Source: Arbacia lixula (lineage: Eukaryota; Echinodermata; Echinoidea; Arbacioida; Arbaciidae). From it: a stretch of DNA of 64,000 nucleotides. The DNA is taken from positions 1,283,977 through 1,347,976 of the forward strand of contig OZ022586.1 in NCBI GenBank assembly GCA_963669155.1. The letters are read 5' to 3'. How positions within the stretch are numbered: position 1 is the stretch's first letter; every line of letters begins with the position of its first letter. This document shows, in pieces, positions 24,425 through 34,755 of this stretch. The position numbers and the translations under genes were made by a program. A model generated the notes under the pieces. It searched no databases. It saw only the letters and a program-made list of their open reading frames with translations, and was not told where the DNA came from.

Positions 24425-25121
24425 GCTAGACGCGTGGTACACAGCTATGATACGCATGCCTCAAAGAAAGCAAAAACAGTAAGAATAATAAGACTATTAC
24501 TGATTTTACACGTGGCGCAGTCAATTTGCGCAATCACTTTCTGTATATACACATGTATAAATAAATATATAAGTCAATTTGTAGTCCATGTGTTAGTATC
24601 GTGTTTGTTTATATATAAATTACATGTATATTGTATTTTGTGATGAACAGTATGTTTAAGTAGTGTCGGAAGATGATGGGTAGCAGGTGGTACAAGAAAA
24701 TTGAAAACCAAACACTGATTAAACAAAGACAATATGCGTTTGTTATAAGTTCATTACGTAAGAAAAGGATGTATACAGTTGAAGGGAGAAACAGGAGGAG
24801 GAGGGTGTGGACGAGGAAAATGAACAAAGAAGAGAAAATAGGGGGGGGGGCGAGAGGTAGGAAGATAAGGGCGATGATCCCATCAATAATTCCACCGTGT
24901 TATTGGTTCTTCAGGCGGGGGAGAGGGATGGGTGTACCGGCGCGATGGCCTTCGTGGAAGAATTCAACCACCCGTGTATGAAGATCGCCACAAAATTTGG
25001 TTCCAACAACCGGACCGCTCAGGAGGGCTGGAAGGTGCAGTTCATGATCTTCCCGTCAATCATGGAGACGACGAGGATGACGATCTCGGACATGACCAGG
25101 TCTAAGAAAGGTGGTATATAG
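20972..25121 (+). CDS. GNAT acetyltransferase, spermidine/spermine N1-acetyltransferase-like, copy 1 (four exons)
   Basis: Join 20972-21086, 23383-23589, 24036-24076, 24915-25121; phases are consistent and the product is 189 aa, near the ~170 aa of SSAT. Family role: transfer of acetyl from acetyl-CoA to polyamines or related amines in the cytosol. Readable parts: alpha1 (LREDFKEVYRMLL); ELEDSGFGATPRF, like the GFGE-type strand-2 entry of SSAT; beta4 VVQPDHR; acetyl-CoA loop KGLGTSLVKATL; C-terminal FNHPCMKI then AQEGWKVQFM, matching the SSAT helix and EEGW strand. At the position of the SSAT general-acid Tyr this copy has Ala (KIATKFG), so catalysis or substrate may differ. A paralogue lies 600 bp downstream. 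Substrate is not predictable; thialysine acetyltransferase-like is the alternative. Confidence 0.8.
21087..23382 (+). other. Intron 1 of acetyltransferase copy 1
   Basis: A 2.3-kb GT-AG intron with G tracts near 21336 and 21490, a repeat at about 21660-21790 (partner near 7290-7420), and a TGACGTCA site at 23349, 27 bases before the acceptor. No further exon is recognised. Confidence 0.6.
23383..23589 (+). CDS. SSAT-like copy 1, exon with beta2-beta4
   Basis: Acceptor ttgcag, donor cgac|gtaag. Codes ELEDSGFGATPRFKVLVVEY, then LVGCIIYV and a beta4 strand ending QPDHR. The equivalent of the copy 2 exon at 26851-27048; three codons longer. Confidence 0.85.
24036..24076 (+). CDS. SSAT-like copy 1, 41-nt exon with acetyl-CoA loop
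   Basis: Canonical borders (accag| and |gtaagt). Codes KGLGTSLVKATLE, the pyrophosphate-binding turn and start of helix 3. The split first codon gives His where copy 2 has Asp. Same length and phase as 27653-27693. Confidence 0.85.
24077..24914 (+). other. Intron 3 of acetyltransferase copy 1 with (CA)n/(TA)n microsatellite
   Basis: Contains an ACAC-rich array at about 24307-24365 running into TATA repeats to about 24424, and a purine-rich stretch with a short G run at 24841. No exon is recognised. Confidence 0.75.
24915..25121 (+). CDS. SSAT-like copy 1, C-terminal exon
   Basis: Acceptor ttcttcag, in frame to TAG at 25119-25121. Codes AGERDGCTGAMAFVEEFNHP, MKIATKFGSNNRTAQEGW and a 19-residue Met/Thr/Lys-rich tail not present in copy 2. 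Confidence 0.85.
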   Translation, partial: AGERDGCTGAMAFVEEFNHPCMKIATKFGSNNRTAQEGWKVQFMIFPSIMETTRMTISDMTRSKKGGI

Positions 25122-25725
25122 TCAATGTATTTGACGAATGAGTGAAGTAATCAGAGTCGTTAAAAGGGATTATGATGACGTGTCATTTGTGCACATACTA
25201 ACTTAATCTTACTGACAAGCATGATGGGAATTGACGTTGAAGAAAAAAACCCAGTGTAATATGTATGTGGATATCTATATTATGAATAAGCTTTACTTAC
25301 CATCCATTTGTGGGAAGATGAGTTGTAGTCGAACTACAGGGCTGCAATCTATCATATTTTTCTGACCTCTTTCACTATCATCCACTTTATCATTTCCATG
25401 CATGGCTCTAGGTAGGGAAGTCGCCATAATAATCTAGAAGGAATGATATTGCTCCGCTCTTCAAATATCCTGTCAGTTCTGAAAGCGAGCAATAGTTTCG
25501 CTGGCTTCCAGGTTCACATCATGTGCCTGTGTGTGTGTCTGGAGGATTACAAGTGTCTGACATTGTGGAAATGCCATTTTCCTATATCCTATATCAACCT
25601 ATGGCATCACAACTGATCAGTTGATATGAAGCGGTTGAGTTATCTTTTTAATGCGTTTTACCACACCTTAACTCTCCTCTCTTTCTCTCTCCTTCTCTCT
25701 CGGCATTTCCCGCAATGACGCACAG
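25122..25725. other. Spacer between acetyltransferase copies
   Basis: 600 bases without a recognised exon. A start-containing exon for copy 2 must lie here or further upstream, or copy 2 shares an upstream exon with copy 1. A CT-rich run at about 25672-25702 serves as the polypyrimidine tract before the next acceptor. Confidence 0.45.
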
Positions 25726-25863
25726 TAGACTACCTTCAGACAGGACCTCAGACTGATGCATATTGTATCCGTGACGGTCTCCGCGAAGATTTTGCAGCTT
25801 TTTATCAGATGCTGTTTGCTGACAAACGAGACGAGGAATGGACAATGCATGTTCCAATGGACG
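25726..25863 (+). CDS. SSAT-like copy 2, first visible exon
   Basis: Acceptor acgcacag, donor gacg|gtaaat. Enters with two bases of a split codon, like copy 1, and reads DYLQTGPQTDAYCIRDGLRE onward. Confidence 0.8.
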
Positions 25864-28800
25864 GTAAATCGTTCTTCTTATTCTACATCACCTATTAATT
25901 TCATAACCCTATTGGTTGCATGACATTCGCTAAAAACTACCATTTAACGCCATTGCCTTCCTGCCCTGTCCTTCGAGCAGTGTCGTACCCCGATGGGGCT
26001 TATGGATGGTGACGTCAGATTGCGACGGCGCTGGACGGTTAGACTACTATCGATAGTTTGGTTGATTGCTCCTTGTACTGTAAGTTGAGTAAAAAAAACA
26101 CATGTTCAAGTCAAAGAGCTTTTGCAGTTATTTTCGATAATGTTAGGTAAAAATCCGGGCTACATGGTTGAGGAAGGGTAGGGTTTATATCGCAAGTGTC
26201 ATACAAATGTCCAGCCTCTTATTTAGTCTTAAACCTTCATATCGATCTAACATCAATTCAGAAGTAGAGAAAGGGAAAGAAGAGAGGGAAAGTCGAGCGG
26301 GGTTAGATAAATATAACAGTAAACAAAGCGAAGCTTCATCACATCATTGGGAAGAGATGCAACAAGAAAGCAATACAAATCACCTTTATGATAAAAACAC
26401 ATTGTTTAACCCAAAGCTTTCCCCAATGAATAGAGATCAGTGCCTCGCCGGTAACATTAAGCATCTTAGTCATGATAGTGGAAATTGCATTGAAATGATA
26501 ATCCTATTTCGAGCTCGAAAGAATAACCAAACGTGATGTTATTAAACTAATACACAGGTTCATCACTTCCGACAATATACCATCTTCAGAAACTGCATAT
26601 GCACTGGTGATCCCTTCTTAATCTAAATTAGATTCTTAATGAACAAAGTGTGGTATCGAATTTAGCACAAGAAGGGATCATCAGTTGTTCGTAAAGTCGT
26701 TCGTAACTTACGAACAGCTTGGTGAAACACCCCCAGGTCCTGCGATTCAGTCGTTCGCAATGTCGTCCGTTTATATTGTTTACGGTGGCTTTAAGTTGTC
26801 ATAACTGTTAGCATAATTTCCAATGCTATTATTCTGGTTTTGTTTTGTAGAGCTTGAAAGGCTCGGGTTCGGTGAAACGCCATCTTTTAAACTCCTGGTT
26901 GCCGAGTATCGCGGGGACGGACAATCCCTCCACACCCATGTCACTGACAGCCCGATAGCTGGCGGGATACTGTACACCAAGTTTTTCGACTACATGGTTG
27001 GCTTCCGGTGCTACTTGCAAGGCCTTATCATTCATCCCGACCACAGAGGTGAGCAATACCATCCTAATCCTAATCCTTAACCCTAAATATATAGCTCACA
27101 AAGAGTTCAAGACTGACTGTCGTGAGCTTGAAGATCGCGCTTTACCAGAGTCTTATGATCAGCACCATAACATTCACAATACTACCTACCTACCCTGTCA
27201 GGTGTCTCGCTCAAACCAGACTAGTACGAATTCGCGAACAGATCACGAAGACGCACGAAGAAGCGGAGGTCTACATTTTCAATGTTCTGAAATTAATGAT
27301 AACTGAATTTATATTCTAGTGTAAAGTCAATATCTAATTACATGCTATCGAATGGTCCGAAAACCCGTGACAGCTTGGTTCGTGAGGTAGTGGCGGCGAC
27401 CACACTTATTTCGTAAAGCGTTATGTATGTAAAGCTCACTCCGATCAGTTGTTTAAGTTCTTCGTCGATTGCTTTGATAATTCAACCCCCTTTCCAGCGT
27501 TGTTGAGCACCTCAGCAAAGCTTTGGATGATTTTGCTGACTTTGCTGATTTTCGTCGGGAAGTGTCTTGCGTAAACAAAGTAAAGGCTTACTCGGTGCTT
27601 GCTCAAAATTAAGTACAGATCAGCTGACATCTTTTCTTTTTTTGCTTTTCAGATCGAGGTTTAGGGACTCGCCTCATGAAGGCCGCTTTCAAGGTAAGAT
27701 GGGGTATCACCTTACAAAATAGGACTATTTGTGTGAAGCACTACTCACAGCCAAAAATATTGTGCCATTTTGGTAAAAAGGTGGTATTGACGGATGAGAT
27801 AGATGGTAAGGGAAGCAGGGGAAGAAGGAGGATTAGTTGAATAGGCAGCCTGATTGACTGGTTAGCAGAGCATCACGTGGAGCTGATACAAAGAGCTCGG
27901 GACAGATAGTTTTTTTTTTTTTTAATTTTTGTGAAAATATAAAACTCTGGATATTTTGACAAAGATGTAACATGACCTGTTACATAAACATAAGAGGTCA
28001 TTTCCATGTCATCGTTGAGTTAATACACTTTAAAAATTGTACAAGAAATGCCAAAATGTACTGTTAAAGCAGTATAAACAATTACCCTTGTGACTTTTGA
28101 AAAGTGCTCACTCTTGCATGACTGAGTGGATTAATGTGATTTTCACACCGAAGTTAGTCAATAAGTAAAGGTACAACCCTTCCAAGTTATGTTGGTCAAA
28201 ACCTCTTCGGTAAAAAGTTATGTTATTTTGCTTAGGGGGGACTTACTTTTTTGTTATGTTTAGATGTGCAGCAGCTATGCGCTTTTGCGATCGCCAGCGC
28301 TTACAAAAAATACGCTGCTCCCACAGGTTGTCCTTCTGTCAAACCATCCGCTCAGATTTTCTCACATGCTCGGTAACTAAAAAAAAAAGATTCAATGAAA
28401 ATTAATTTAAATATGACCAGCAGTAAGTTATCATTAGCATCTAATCTCAAAGCTCAAAGATATAAAGTGATTGATCTGAAATTTAATTTCTTAACCTAAA
28501 TTCATTAATTAGATTTTTGTAAAATGATAATAAATGGAACAGCAATTTTTGTGTCGGTAGATGGGGAAGTTCGATTCGATTCCAATCATATCCTGACCTT
28601 TTGGCCACAATTTCGATAAAAAAATTATTGATACAAGTCCTAATTAAAGAAGGCATTTCATCGTGTTTATTAAATTTACTGAGAGGTATACATCACATAA
28701 AAGTCGAGTTAAATATTAGGTCTGATAAAAGATGAATTTTGGGAACTGGTCTGTGTCTGCTCAATAATGTGGTGGCACAACATCAGAAGATGGCGCGGAG

Positions 28801-29165
28801 TTAAATATACCTGAGCTTCGTCATAGAAATAGTTGTGATTGCTCTGAATCGATCACCAGTCCAATTCCAAATCTGTCAGTTACAAATTTACAATTGATTT
28901 TACCCGCGAACTAGTTACGATCAATCGCAATTCTTTATAAGACAGAGCTGTAGCTAATTTCTCTCATACTTTATACAATCCTTTCTTGTAGGCAGGAGAA
29001 AGCAGTGGATGTGTGGGTGCGATAGCTCTTGTGAAAAAGTCCAACCACATATCCATGAAGATCTTCAACAAGTTCAACGCCCTCAACGGATCAATCAAGG
29101 AAGGCTGGAAGATTCAGTACTTGGCAATCCCATGTCCGTTAAGACCACGAACTCATGTTGCATAA
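25726..29165 (+). CDS. GNAT acetyltransferase, SSAT-like, copy 2 (four exons; 5' end not found)
   Basis: Join 25726-25863, 26851-27048, 27653-27693, 28992-29165; 182 residues before the TAA at 29163. Exon order, phases and the 41-nt third exon are identical to copy 1, so this is a tandem gene duplicate. Readable: AYCIRDGLREDFAAFYQMLF (alpha1), ELERLGFGETPSF, VGFRCYLQGLIIHPDHR (beta4), DRGLGTRLMKAAFK (acetyl-CoA loop), CVGAIALVKKSNHISMKI, then KEGWKIQYLAIP. The SSAT general-acid Tyr position is Phe (KIFNKFN). No ATG is in frame in the first exon shown, so a short 5' exon is missing from my model. A LINE tail begins about 65 bp after the stop. Confidence 0.78.
26851..27048 (+). CDS. SSAT-like copy 2, exon with beta2-beta4
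   Basis: Acceptor ttttgtag, donor agag|gtgagc. Codes ELERLGFGETPSFKLLVAEY to LIIHPDHR; 198 nt. Confidence 0.85.
27653..27693 (+). CDS. SSAT-like copy 2, 41-nt exon with acetyl-CoA loop
   Basis: Acceptor cttttcag, donor caag|gtaag. Codes DRGLGTRLMKAAFK. The RGLGT turn keeps the R-x-x-G of the GNAT motif, but the last loop position, usually Gly/Ala, is Arg. Confidence 0.85.
27694..28991 (+). other. Intron 3 of acetyltransferase copy 2 with FB1 fragment
   Basis: Holds a partial FB1 foldback copy at about 27910-28250 ('cccttgtgacttttgaaaag', 'agttagtcaataag', ending at a short G run and 'acttac') and, near 28860-28950, a fragment like the GATC-rich MITE end at 16690-16735. Confidence 0.6.
28992..29165 (+). 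CDS. SSAT-like copy 2, C-terminal exon
   Basis: Acceptor cttgtag, stop TAA at 29163-29165. Codes AGESSGCVGAIALVKKSNH and IKEGWKIQYLAIP; ends PRTHVA. Another frame is also open here but shows no family match. Confidence 0.85.
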   Translation, partial: AGESSGCVGAIALVKKSNHISMKIFNKFNALNGSIKEGWKIQYLAIPCPLRPRTHVA

Positions 29166-29229
29166 AGTTGTGCGGTTTGGAGGCTTGGACAGTCACCCCA
29201 AAGTGAAGAAAGAGCTGAATGGCTGCTAT

Positions 29230-29995
29230 TCAATTCAACTCAATTCAATTCAATTTATTCCACTTTAAAACCAAAATAAGCACGCAGGCTTGTTGGTATG
29301 GTTCCATTGCACATATAAGCACACGAGTCACAGTTAACTACATAACTTAACAAAACATACAAAGAAATATAAAAAAAATACAAGTATACAAAATATACCT
29401 TGGTAGAGAGAAAGGGGAGACGAGGAAAAGGAGAAAGGGGGATTATAATTTTATTAATGGGAATAAAGGAGAATGTAAAGAATGTTTTTCAAACGTAGGT
29501 AACGTTTTAGTAAGAATTTGAAATAATTTGCACTATTGGATTGCTTCATTGATAATGGTAAGTCATTCCAAAGTATTGGTCCAAAGTAAAAAAAAAAATA
29601 CTTCTTTTTGTTGAACAGGTTTGTGCTAGAGGGGTATAAAAATTATTTGCGTTTCCTGTATTGTATGAGTGGATATGACAATTCAATTGGAAATAATTTT
29701 TAAATGGTAAAGGTAATAAATCTTTATAGCAATTGAACATAAAAACACCTATTTGTAGTGAGATCATATATCGGAAGTATATTCAACTTGACAAAAAGAG
29801 GAGCAGCATGGGATGTATATGGAGAATGGGAAATTATTCGCATAGCTTTTTTCTGTAACACATGGATCGATACGGGCAATATTACATTTACTTGTGAGAC
29901 CCCAGATTGAAAGACAATAATTCAAATGTGATGATATAAGAGCATGATATAATATCTTTAAAACAACCTCTTTCGCATTTTGGTCATTCAATTAA
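29230..29995 (-). mobile_element. 3' end of a CR1/L2-like LINE, minus strand
   Basis: The minus strand near 29885-29990 codes EVVLKILYHALISSHLNYCL then SIWG, the conserved RT C-terminal 'thumb' of CR1/L2/Jockey-type LINEs. The remaining ~650 bases are its 3'UTR, ending in a short-repeat tail seen on the plus strand as 'caattcaactcaattcaatt'. Heavily truncated; not functional. Confidence 0.7.
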
Positions 29996-31030
29996 AAAAA
30001 AATCACATCCTTACTTTTTGGATCCGTGAGGCTTTTTTTTTTTTGGGGGGGGGGGGACGTCGATCCTTTTCTGTAATTTTACATGATATGTTATTATTTT
30101 TCTCTTAAATATTATTTTATTCCTTTTTCTTTTCTTACATGTGTTTCATCTTTAATGTCATAGTTTTTATTTCATGTTCATTCATATTTTTCTTTTGATA
30201 TCCTTTGTATTTCATTTTCTATACGTTGCTTCATACAATTTATTTTTCGGGGGTTTATGTGATGGATATCATTGTTTTCATTTGATCTTTAAGAATAGGT
30301 GTATTGTCTTTTTTTATTTGTTTTGTTACATTTTCATCTTTTTCATCATTCATCATATACTCTCTTGTTTTCACCATGGTAAATGTTGTGCACTGCTTCA
30401 TCCGTCGATTTCCTGGCGATTCAGGCACCTAGGCATATATGTTTGAGAATGGTTGTACCACTGGGTGCATTTTGCAAGGGTTATGGTGTCGATGCACTGC
30501 ACTGCAACCTCTCTCATGATGGTGCAGGCCCTGTATGTAGATTGCGGTTAAACTTACAAGAAAAGTCAGAAATAGCCCACCTTCTCTGACGAATGTTATC
30601 GGTGTAATGAGAGCTACAAGCTAATAAATCACATCATCTTTCTTTATGCGAAACTGTGCATATAATTATTCTAACAGAAATACACAAACTGACAAAGTAG
30701 CATAAGATGAAAACCATTGCACAAATGTCAAAAATGTATGCCTATTCACTAAATTGAATAACCGAATTCTTACTGCAGATTGTCCGGCGCGAATTTGAAT
30801 GCCCCTTGCACGTTTTTGGAATTGAAAGCTCGTTTTACATTTTTGTATGACAAAAGTATGAAATCGCATGCTCCTAAAATTAAATTGAACGACAAATTTT
30901 GCTTTTTGAATGATGATCTACCCCGTCATTCAATTTCGTTCTAAATTGAATGAACCTAAAGTTATTTCGGCTGCTGAGTTTACGAAATTGGGCGGGAAAA
31001 CCTATAATAAAGGACCCATCACAGATCCTT
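29996..31030. other. Noncoding stretch, T-rich
   Basis: Contains a G tract at about 30044-30056 and T-rich low-complexity sequence to about 30370. No gene is supported. Confidence 0.5.
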
Positions 31031-31180
31031 GTGGGCAGTGGCGTAGACAGGTTCGTACACCTTGGGGGGATGACTGAGCTGCCAACGCTCGAGAGGGCGC
31101 CATGCGACCGAGCCGGGGGGGGGGGGGGGGGGGGGGAGGGTGTGGGAGGGGGGTGTCCCCCCCCCCTCCCACGGTAGGGA
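31031..31180. repeat. G-tract repeat with 'gtggcgtagacagg' end
   Basis: Starts 'cagtggcgtagacagg' and contains a 22-G run at 31115-31136 followed by a C-rich counterpart. The same end, inverted ('cctgtctacgcctacgcccc'), closes the G-tract repeat at 33507-33640, so both are copies of one G-run-bearing family. Confidence 0.75.
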
Positions 31181-31956
31181 GCTTTTGCAATTTTGAACTT
31201 GAAATCGTGCAATCTGATGCATACTTAGTGAGGTTGTAGAAATCGTTGTTAGGAGATATAAATTATGCTTCTACTTACATAATATGTGTCACGGTGCTGA
31301 TGATGCTTGGATCGGCGCTTTGATCGGGCAGGCACTGATGTAGTTCATATAATATGTTCACGAGGCATACATGCCAAATGTTTGTTTGTACACTGTTTGT
31401 ACAAGAGTTGATGGTGTATAACACAAACGAAAAGGATGGAACGATATGAGTTACACGATGTTACTTCCTTTTGAAAAAGGTATCGCGTAGTAGTAGACGT
31501 ATGTCCCAGGTTGAAAAGTCCAGAGCTAGAAAGTGTTATTCCTGCTGGAGAGTTTGTGTTGAGTAAGTCCGAGTGTTTCGGTGGTTGCGAGGAGAAGTGA
31601 TGAGATGTAAAGTGATGGGGAGATGCCCCAACATCTCGAGAAGTCCACGATGTAGATTATGAATTCTGATTGGTCAGGATTTCCCGCTGTTTGGGCATAA
31701 CAACTGCGTGAGTTCGGTAAAATCACCGGAAAGAGGGTTTCCGGACTCTCGCCGCAAGAACAGATAAAGGGTGTTCTGTTATATATCACTCTCGCCGCAA
31801 GAACAAAGAGAGTTTAAGGGTGTTCTGTCAAATGTCACCCGTGTGGGGTCCGGACATGTAATTCAAGATAGCAGAAATTTAACTTGTTGTTCCTTAAAAC
31901 ATGAGCCGCTACAAGGTAAAATAACACACAAAAGCGTGCACGCACACACGCACATA

Positions 31957-31999
<43 letters not shown>

Positions 32000-32560
32000 T
32001 GTACTACGCCTTAAAGAGATACGACGAGATCTACACACCGTGGCATACGAGTACGGAATGGACTGACACATATTTTGCAGGGAGGGTTCGTAATGGATCC
32101 AGGGGTAGTTTGGGTACCATTTGGCTTGAAACAGAATCTTCTGCGGTTTAGTTTCTAGTACGGGAATGGAAGAAGTTGGTGCTGATTGGGGCTAACCCAG
32201 TCGTTAAAAACGGCATCAGTTTCATCATCATCTCTCGCCTCAGATGCTCCATCACCCTCAACGGCCCTTTCTTCTGGTTGAACTTCTGTAAGAACAGACC
32301 TTTCGCCGACATTATCCTATTAATTTTGATGTAGACGGCTGTTCGCCATCATGTTCTTCTTTCTCATTATGCTTGAAAAAGAAGTGATCTTTGATGTTCT
32401 CAATTTATGAGACATCCTATAATCCGAAAATCAATTCACTCTGTAGATTATGTAAGGGACACACTCACATATATTTTCCCCTTAAAAAGTTAAGGAAGAC
32501 AAGGCCTCCTGCTTAGCGGACTCACCACGTGTTTTTGTTTTCTAAACACAACAAAAAACA
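31181..32560. other. Noncoding stretch with (CT)n(CA)n microsatellite
   Basis: A TCTC/CACA compound microsatellite lies at about 31958-31998. Two short similar segments, 'actctcgccgcaagaacaga/aag', occur at about 31744 and 31787. No gene is supported. Confidence 0.5.
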
Positions 32561-32561
32561 G

Positions 32562-33266
32562 TACCCCCCCCCCCCCCTGAGCAAAATAGCATAACTTTTT
32601 ATCGAAGCGGTTTTGGGAAAAATAATTTGCAGGATTGTTACTTAACTTATTGACTAACCTATGTGTGAAAATGACATTAATCTAATTAGTCATGCATGAG
32701 TGGGCAAATTTTAAAGGCAAAAACTGTAGATTTTTCAAAAGTCACAAGGGTAATTGTTTATGCAGTACATTTTGGCATTTCTTTATTTTCTGCGATTTTT
32801 AAAGTGTATTCACTCAACCACGACACTGAAATGACTTCCAATGTTTACATAACATGCCATCTTACATCTTTGTCAAAATATATTAAGGTTTTTTCACAAA
32901 AATAAAGGGTTTTTAAAAGTTTCAAACTCAAGAGGAAGGAGTATTTTTTAAACGGGTTAAATGGGCTAAATGTCGGGATACGTGTAGGTGCATCGAGAGA
33001 TGAATGATAAACAATGAAAGGACGTAAGTTATGCACCAGACATGGAATTCATCAAATATTCATATGACAGAAACCCCAAATAACCCTTGTGACTTTTGAA
33101 AAGTTACATTATTGCATCTTAAATATGTCCACTCACGCATGACTTATTGGATATTTGGAATGTGATTTTCACACAGAAGTTAGTCAATAAGGTCAGAAAC
33201 AATCCTGCCAAATTATTTTGCCCCAAACTTCTTTGATAAAAAGTTATGCTATTTTGCTTAGTGAGG
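32562..33266. mobile_element. Foldback element FB1, complete copy
   Basis: About 705 bp with ~185-bp diverged inverted arms. Left arm starts after a C run (32564-32577) with 'gagcaaaatagcataacttt'; right arm ends 'agttatgctattttgctta'. Both arms carry 'cttgtgacttttgaaaag', 'gcatgac' and 'agttagtcaataag' in mirror order. Partial copies: 17473-18025, about 27910-28250, about 800-850, and a very diverged one at 51640-51800. No coding capacity. Confidence 0.8.
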
Positions 33267-33359
33267 ACAAACCACAAGATAACCACAAAATACTTGTAAG
33301 ATTTTCTCTTTTTTACCGTCTGAATTGGCTTTGACCGTGTGAATGCGGCTATAATACCA

Positions 33360-33480
33360 ATGAACACGATTAAAATAATGATGAGGATTAATATCATTAT
33401 CATGATCATCATCATTATTAATATTATAATTGTTATCATTGTCGTTTTTACTATTATTATCATCAGTATGACTTATTAAA
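33360..33480. repeat. (ATT/ATC)n trinucleotide-rich stretch
   Basis: Interrupted ATT, ATC and ATG units over about 120 bases; isoleucine/methionine-rich open frames here are artefacts. Confidence 0.75.
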
Positions 33481-33506
33481 TAAGCAAATATCATTCCCCC
33501 AAACCT

Positions 33507-33640
33507 GGGGGGGGGGGGGGGGGGGGGGGGGGAGGGATGATTGTACATGCCATCCCCCCCCCCCCCCCCCCACCTTGTGAAGTGGAGCGGGGGGTGTATC
33601 CCCCTCACCCCCCACCCCCCCCTGTCTACGCCTACGCCCC
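33507..33640. repeat. Poly-G/poly-C repeat
   Basis: A 26-G run (33507-33532) faces an 18-C run (33554-33571), followed by 'cctgtctacgcctacgcccc', inverted relative to the repeat at 31031. Confidence 0.8.
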
Positions 33641-34032
33641 TGCGTTGTGGGACACCCTGGCGTATCATACGTTAGTTTGAAACCTCATCATTGATTACTA
33701 CATGTTGATATCTATTTGTAACATAAGTATGGAGCCAATTCATGAACTGCTCTTGAATCCAAAGCTAAATTGTAATCTTCGAAGACGTATTTCGTGGCTA
33801 ATCGAGTCAAAAGCAGCAGAGTAATCCAGCAACACTAAAAATGCCTCTTGTCCTTGACCCAGGCTGAGGAGCAATAAAAAGGTGGAGACATTAAATACTC
33901 CAATGTATGACGAAACTGAAACCTGGAATGTATGTGTATATCACTAGAATAACATTTAAGTGCATTATAATCATAGTCGGGTTGTTTTAAGAACATTTTC
34001 ATGATATTCGGGGGAAAAAAAAACAAACGATA

Positions 34033-34421
34033 ATTCTCCCTATCGCATATAGCTCTCCGAATCTGAACGTGTGTGGCGCTCTAATTTTTTTACTTTACTT
34101 CTTGGGATATGAACTTCCGGTCCACGAACATTCGGCAATAGGGGACCAGGGTATCCAACTAATTTTTATGAATATTAACCCTAAACCTAACCCTGACCTG
34201 AACACTAACCCTAAACCTTATTCTAGACCTAATCCTGACCCTAACCACAACCCTACACAAAATTTCCACTGCTTAATTCATAAAAAAAAGTGATTTCTTG
34301 GTCACTTTCTGCCGACAACCAACTCTTACCGGAAGTATACGTCCCAAGAGCAATCGATCAGATATCGGTATCGTGAGGTGATATCGCTTGATATCGGCTA
34401 TATATATGCGATAGGGAGAAT
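34033..34421. mobile_element. 389-bp MITE nested in R1, carrying telomere-like sequence
   Basis: Termini 'attctccctatcgcatata' and 'tatatgcgatagggagaat' are inverted repeats of about 19 bp. Comparison with uninterrupted R1 (near 8208) shows it was inserted at an AATT-like site. The right ~95 bp recurs at 62629-62724 in the channel gene. The core holds the CCCTAA-like array. Confidence 0.8.
34175..34255. repeat. Degenerate (CCCTAA)n interstitial telomere-like array
   Basis: Units such as 'aaccctaaacctaaccctga' and 'taaccctaaacc' repeat with variation for about 80 bases. A shorter similar run is at 27058-27085. Confidence 0.75.
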
Positions 34422-34492
34422 TGATGATTTTTTTTAACCACTACCGCTAGCAGAGTTCCCCAGGACTCTGCACTAGTCCCCCCCTCCTTGGC

Positions 34493-34642
34493 CCCGTAAC
34501 ATAAAGGTTTGCGATAAATTGCAAATTTGAAAGACAAATTCTAATTGGTTACAGGTCAGTCATTTCACAAAAAGCGCATGCAACAATGATGTTGATTGGC
34601 CATTGCTATTTTGCAATTGATCGCAAACTTTTATGTTACGGG
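34493..34642. mobile_element. 150-bp MITE, copy 2
   Basis: Same length and termini as 8283-8432. Shared flank continues to 'gcgcatcacata', then an 18-A run (34697-34714). Confidence 0.85.
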
Positions 34643-34755
34643 ACACTGGACTGCATTAGCAATCCGCCGACAACGGACGTAGGTGGCGCATCACATAAAA
34701 AAAAAAAAAAAAAAGATGAACTGGGGGGAAACGCGAAATCGGCATTAAATCACTG

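Larger units (their letters stand above)
33872..34492. repeat. Dispersed repeat R1, copy 2, split by a nested element
   Basis: Matches 8066-8282 on both sides of an insertion at 34033-34421. It is followed by the second 150-bp MITE, as at the first locus. Confidence 0.8.

Noticed and set aside
24223-24643. His/Thr- and Tyr/Ile-rich ORFs
   Set aside because: Translations of the (CA)n/(TA)n microsatellite.
29009-29206. Alternative-frame ORF over the last acetyltransferase exon
   Set aside because: The other frame continues the GNAT fold with EGW and joins upstream exons in phase; this one does not.
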